Source: Billgrantia lactosivorans
GTDB lineage: Bacteria > Pseudomonadota > Gammaproteobacteria > Pseudomonadales > Halomonadaceae
Reading direction: 5' to 3'
NCBI RefSeq assembly: GCF_003254665.1
Contig: NZ_QHGY01000006.1
Coordinates: forward strand, 102,868-166,867
DNA length: 64,000 nt
The notes under the pieces were generated by a model that made no database searches, was not told where the DNA came from, and worked only from the letters and a program-made list of their open reading frames with translations. Positions 63,567 to 64,000 of the stretch are shown piece by piece. Within the stretch, counting starts at the first letter, position 1. Each line of letters starts with the position of its first letter. The translations under genes were made by a program, and so were the position numbers.

Positions 63567-63618
63567 CGGCCCCTTCACCAGCCGCTTCGCAAGGGGGGAG
63601 CGGCTGGTGAAGGGGCCG
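63567..63618 (-). terminator. Very stable 20-bp hairpin between nirS and the cytochrome gene
   Basis: A perfect 20-bp stem, CGGCCCCTTCACCAGCCGCT (63567-63586) with its complement (63599-63618), loop 12 nt. It begins about 40 bp after the nirS stop. A second GC-rich hairpin (63616-63640) adjoins it. No T run follows, so it may act as an mRNA stabiliser or a partial terminator. Confidence 0.7.
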
Positions 63619-63657
63619 GGGCGCCCGTTGGGCCCCCGGCGGTGTCGGCGGAGACGA

Positions 63658-64000
63658 TCAGCCGACGTGGTGCTTGCGGTTGTAGACGTTGAACTTGCCG
63701 GTCGGCGTATTGAGGCCCTCGACGACCGCCTTCACTTCCAGCGTCTTGTCGTCGAAGACGACGATGGCGCCGTCGTTCTGGTGGCCGTCGCCGCGCGCCC
63801 AGATCGAGACCCACACCTCGCTGCCGGTCTGGTCGTACTCCATGTGCACCGCCACGGCGTCGTGCTCCAGCGGCCGGTCGGCGACGTGGATCGGGGTCAG
63901 CTCGCGGGTCTCCTTGTTCATGACCATGACCCACTGGTTGACGTCGGGCTCGGGGTGCATGGCCTGATCGATCCAGACATTGTCGGAATCGGGGTGGGTA
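63658..64000 (-). CDS. nirS: Cytochrome cd1 nitrite reductase, C-terminal part (5' part outside the window)
   Basis: The last 113 residues are visible, reading from the right edge: THPDSDNVWIDQAMHPEPD, then YDQTGSEVWVSIWARGDG and the end TPTGKFNVYN. These match the C-terminus of NirS (THPKSSNLWVD..., EVWFSVWNGKD..., TPTGKFNVYN in P. aeruginosa). They belong to the eight-bladed haem d1 propeller. NirS reduces nitrite to NO in the periplasm. NirN is a related protein, but the ending fits NirS better. The gene lies upstream of the hexahaem cytochrome and the cupredoxin on the same strand. Confidence 0.85.
   Translation of the reverse strand, partial: THPDSDNVWIDQAMHPEPDVNQWVMVMNKETRELTPIHVADRPLEHDAVAVHMEYDQTGSEVWVSIWARGDGHQNDGAIVVFDDKTLEVKAVVEGLNTPTGKFNVYNRKHHVG

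Overview
The window reads as chromosome of a GC-rich, denitrifying gammaproteobacterium, most like a halomonad (Halomonas/Billgrantia type). This is inferred from protein flavour and gene content: a split NrdJa/NrdJb class II ribonucleotide reductase, a complete nos cluster, the end of nirS, NorR/NsrR control and Anr-type boxes. No rRNA, tRNA, CRISPR array or intact insertion sequence was seen. Coding density is high, and most genes sit in tight operons with ATGA or TGATG overlaps.

Layout. 1-5.5 kb: a Yip1-like membrane protein (cut by the window edge), then a tetR-adaptor-RND efflux operon (minus strand) with a perfect 36-bp palindrome in front of tetR. 5.6-8.4 kb: ubiU-ubiV (oxygen-independent ubiquinone hydroxylation) and an NrdG2-type radical SAM activase. 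8.4-14.4 kb: a deoxynucleoside salvage operon nupC-deoC-deoA-deoB-deoD-cdd (minus), with a site resembling the E. coli DeoR operator ahead of nupC. 14.4-37.7 kb: a large exopolysaccharide locus whose left end is visibly less GC-rich. It holds wzb, wza, wzc, a PglK-like ABC flippase, a Wzy-like polymerase, a UDP-sugar 4,6-dehydratase, four glycosyltransferases, a PglC-like initiating transferase, a DegT/GNAT/ATP-grasp/PLP modification module, an O-acetyltransferase, and two related phosphoribosyltransferase-HAD fusion proteins. 37.9-38.6 kb: a true deoR orthologue, 23 kb from the operon it probably controls. 38.9-42.3 kb: ubiT-nrdJa-nrdJb (minus). 42.7-45.2 kb: a nitrate/sulfonate-type ABC importer. 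45.3-51.8 kb: NO response and anaerobic genes (norR, ytfE, hemN, nnrS, ybaN-like, nsrR, cytochrome c5). 52.1-59.9 kb: nosRZDFYL. 59.9-64 kb: three small uncharacterised genes, a cupredoxin, a hexaheme NapC/NirT-type fusion cytochrome, and the C-terminal end of cytochrome cd1 nitrite reductase NirS.

How the parts fit. Much of the window serves life without oxygen: ubiquinone without O2 (UbiUVT), dNTPs without O2 (NrdJab, NrdG2), haem without O2 (HemN), nitrite and N2O respiration, and NO sensing and repair. FNR/Anr-like boxes lie before ubiU (degenerate), ubiT (good), nsrR (perfect) and nosR (degenerate). NorR GT-N7-AC sites plus a textbook sigma-54 promoter lie before ytfE. The most novel-looking material is in the polysaccharide locus: the PRT-HAD fusion pair (one copy has lost its phosphatase nucleophile), an ABC flippase in an otherwise Wzy-type pathway, the ATP-grasp/PLP/DegT/GNAT module, and a cluster of GTTACG motifs in front of wza.
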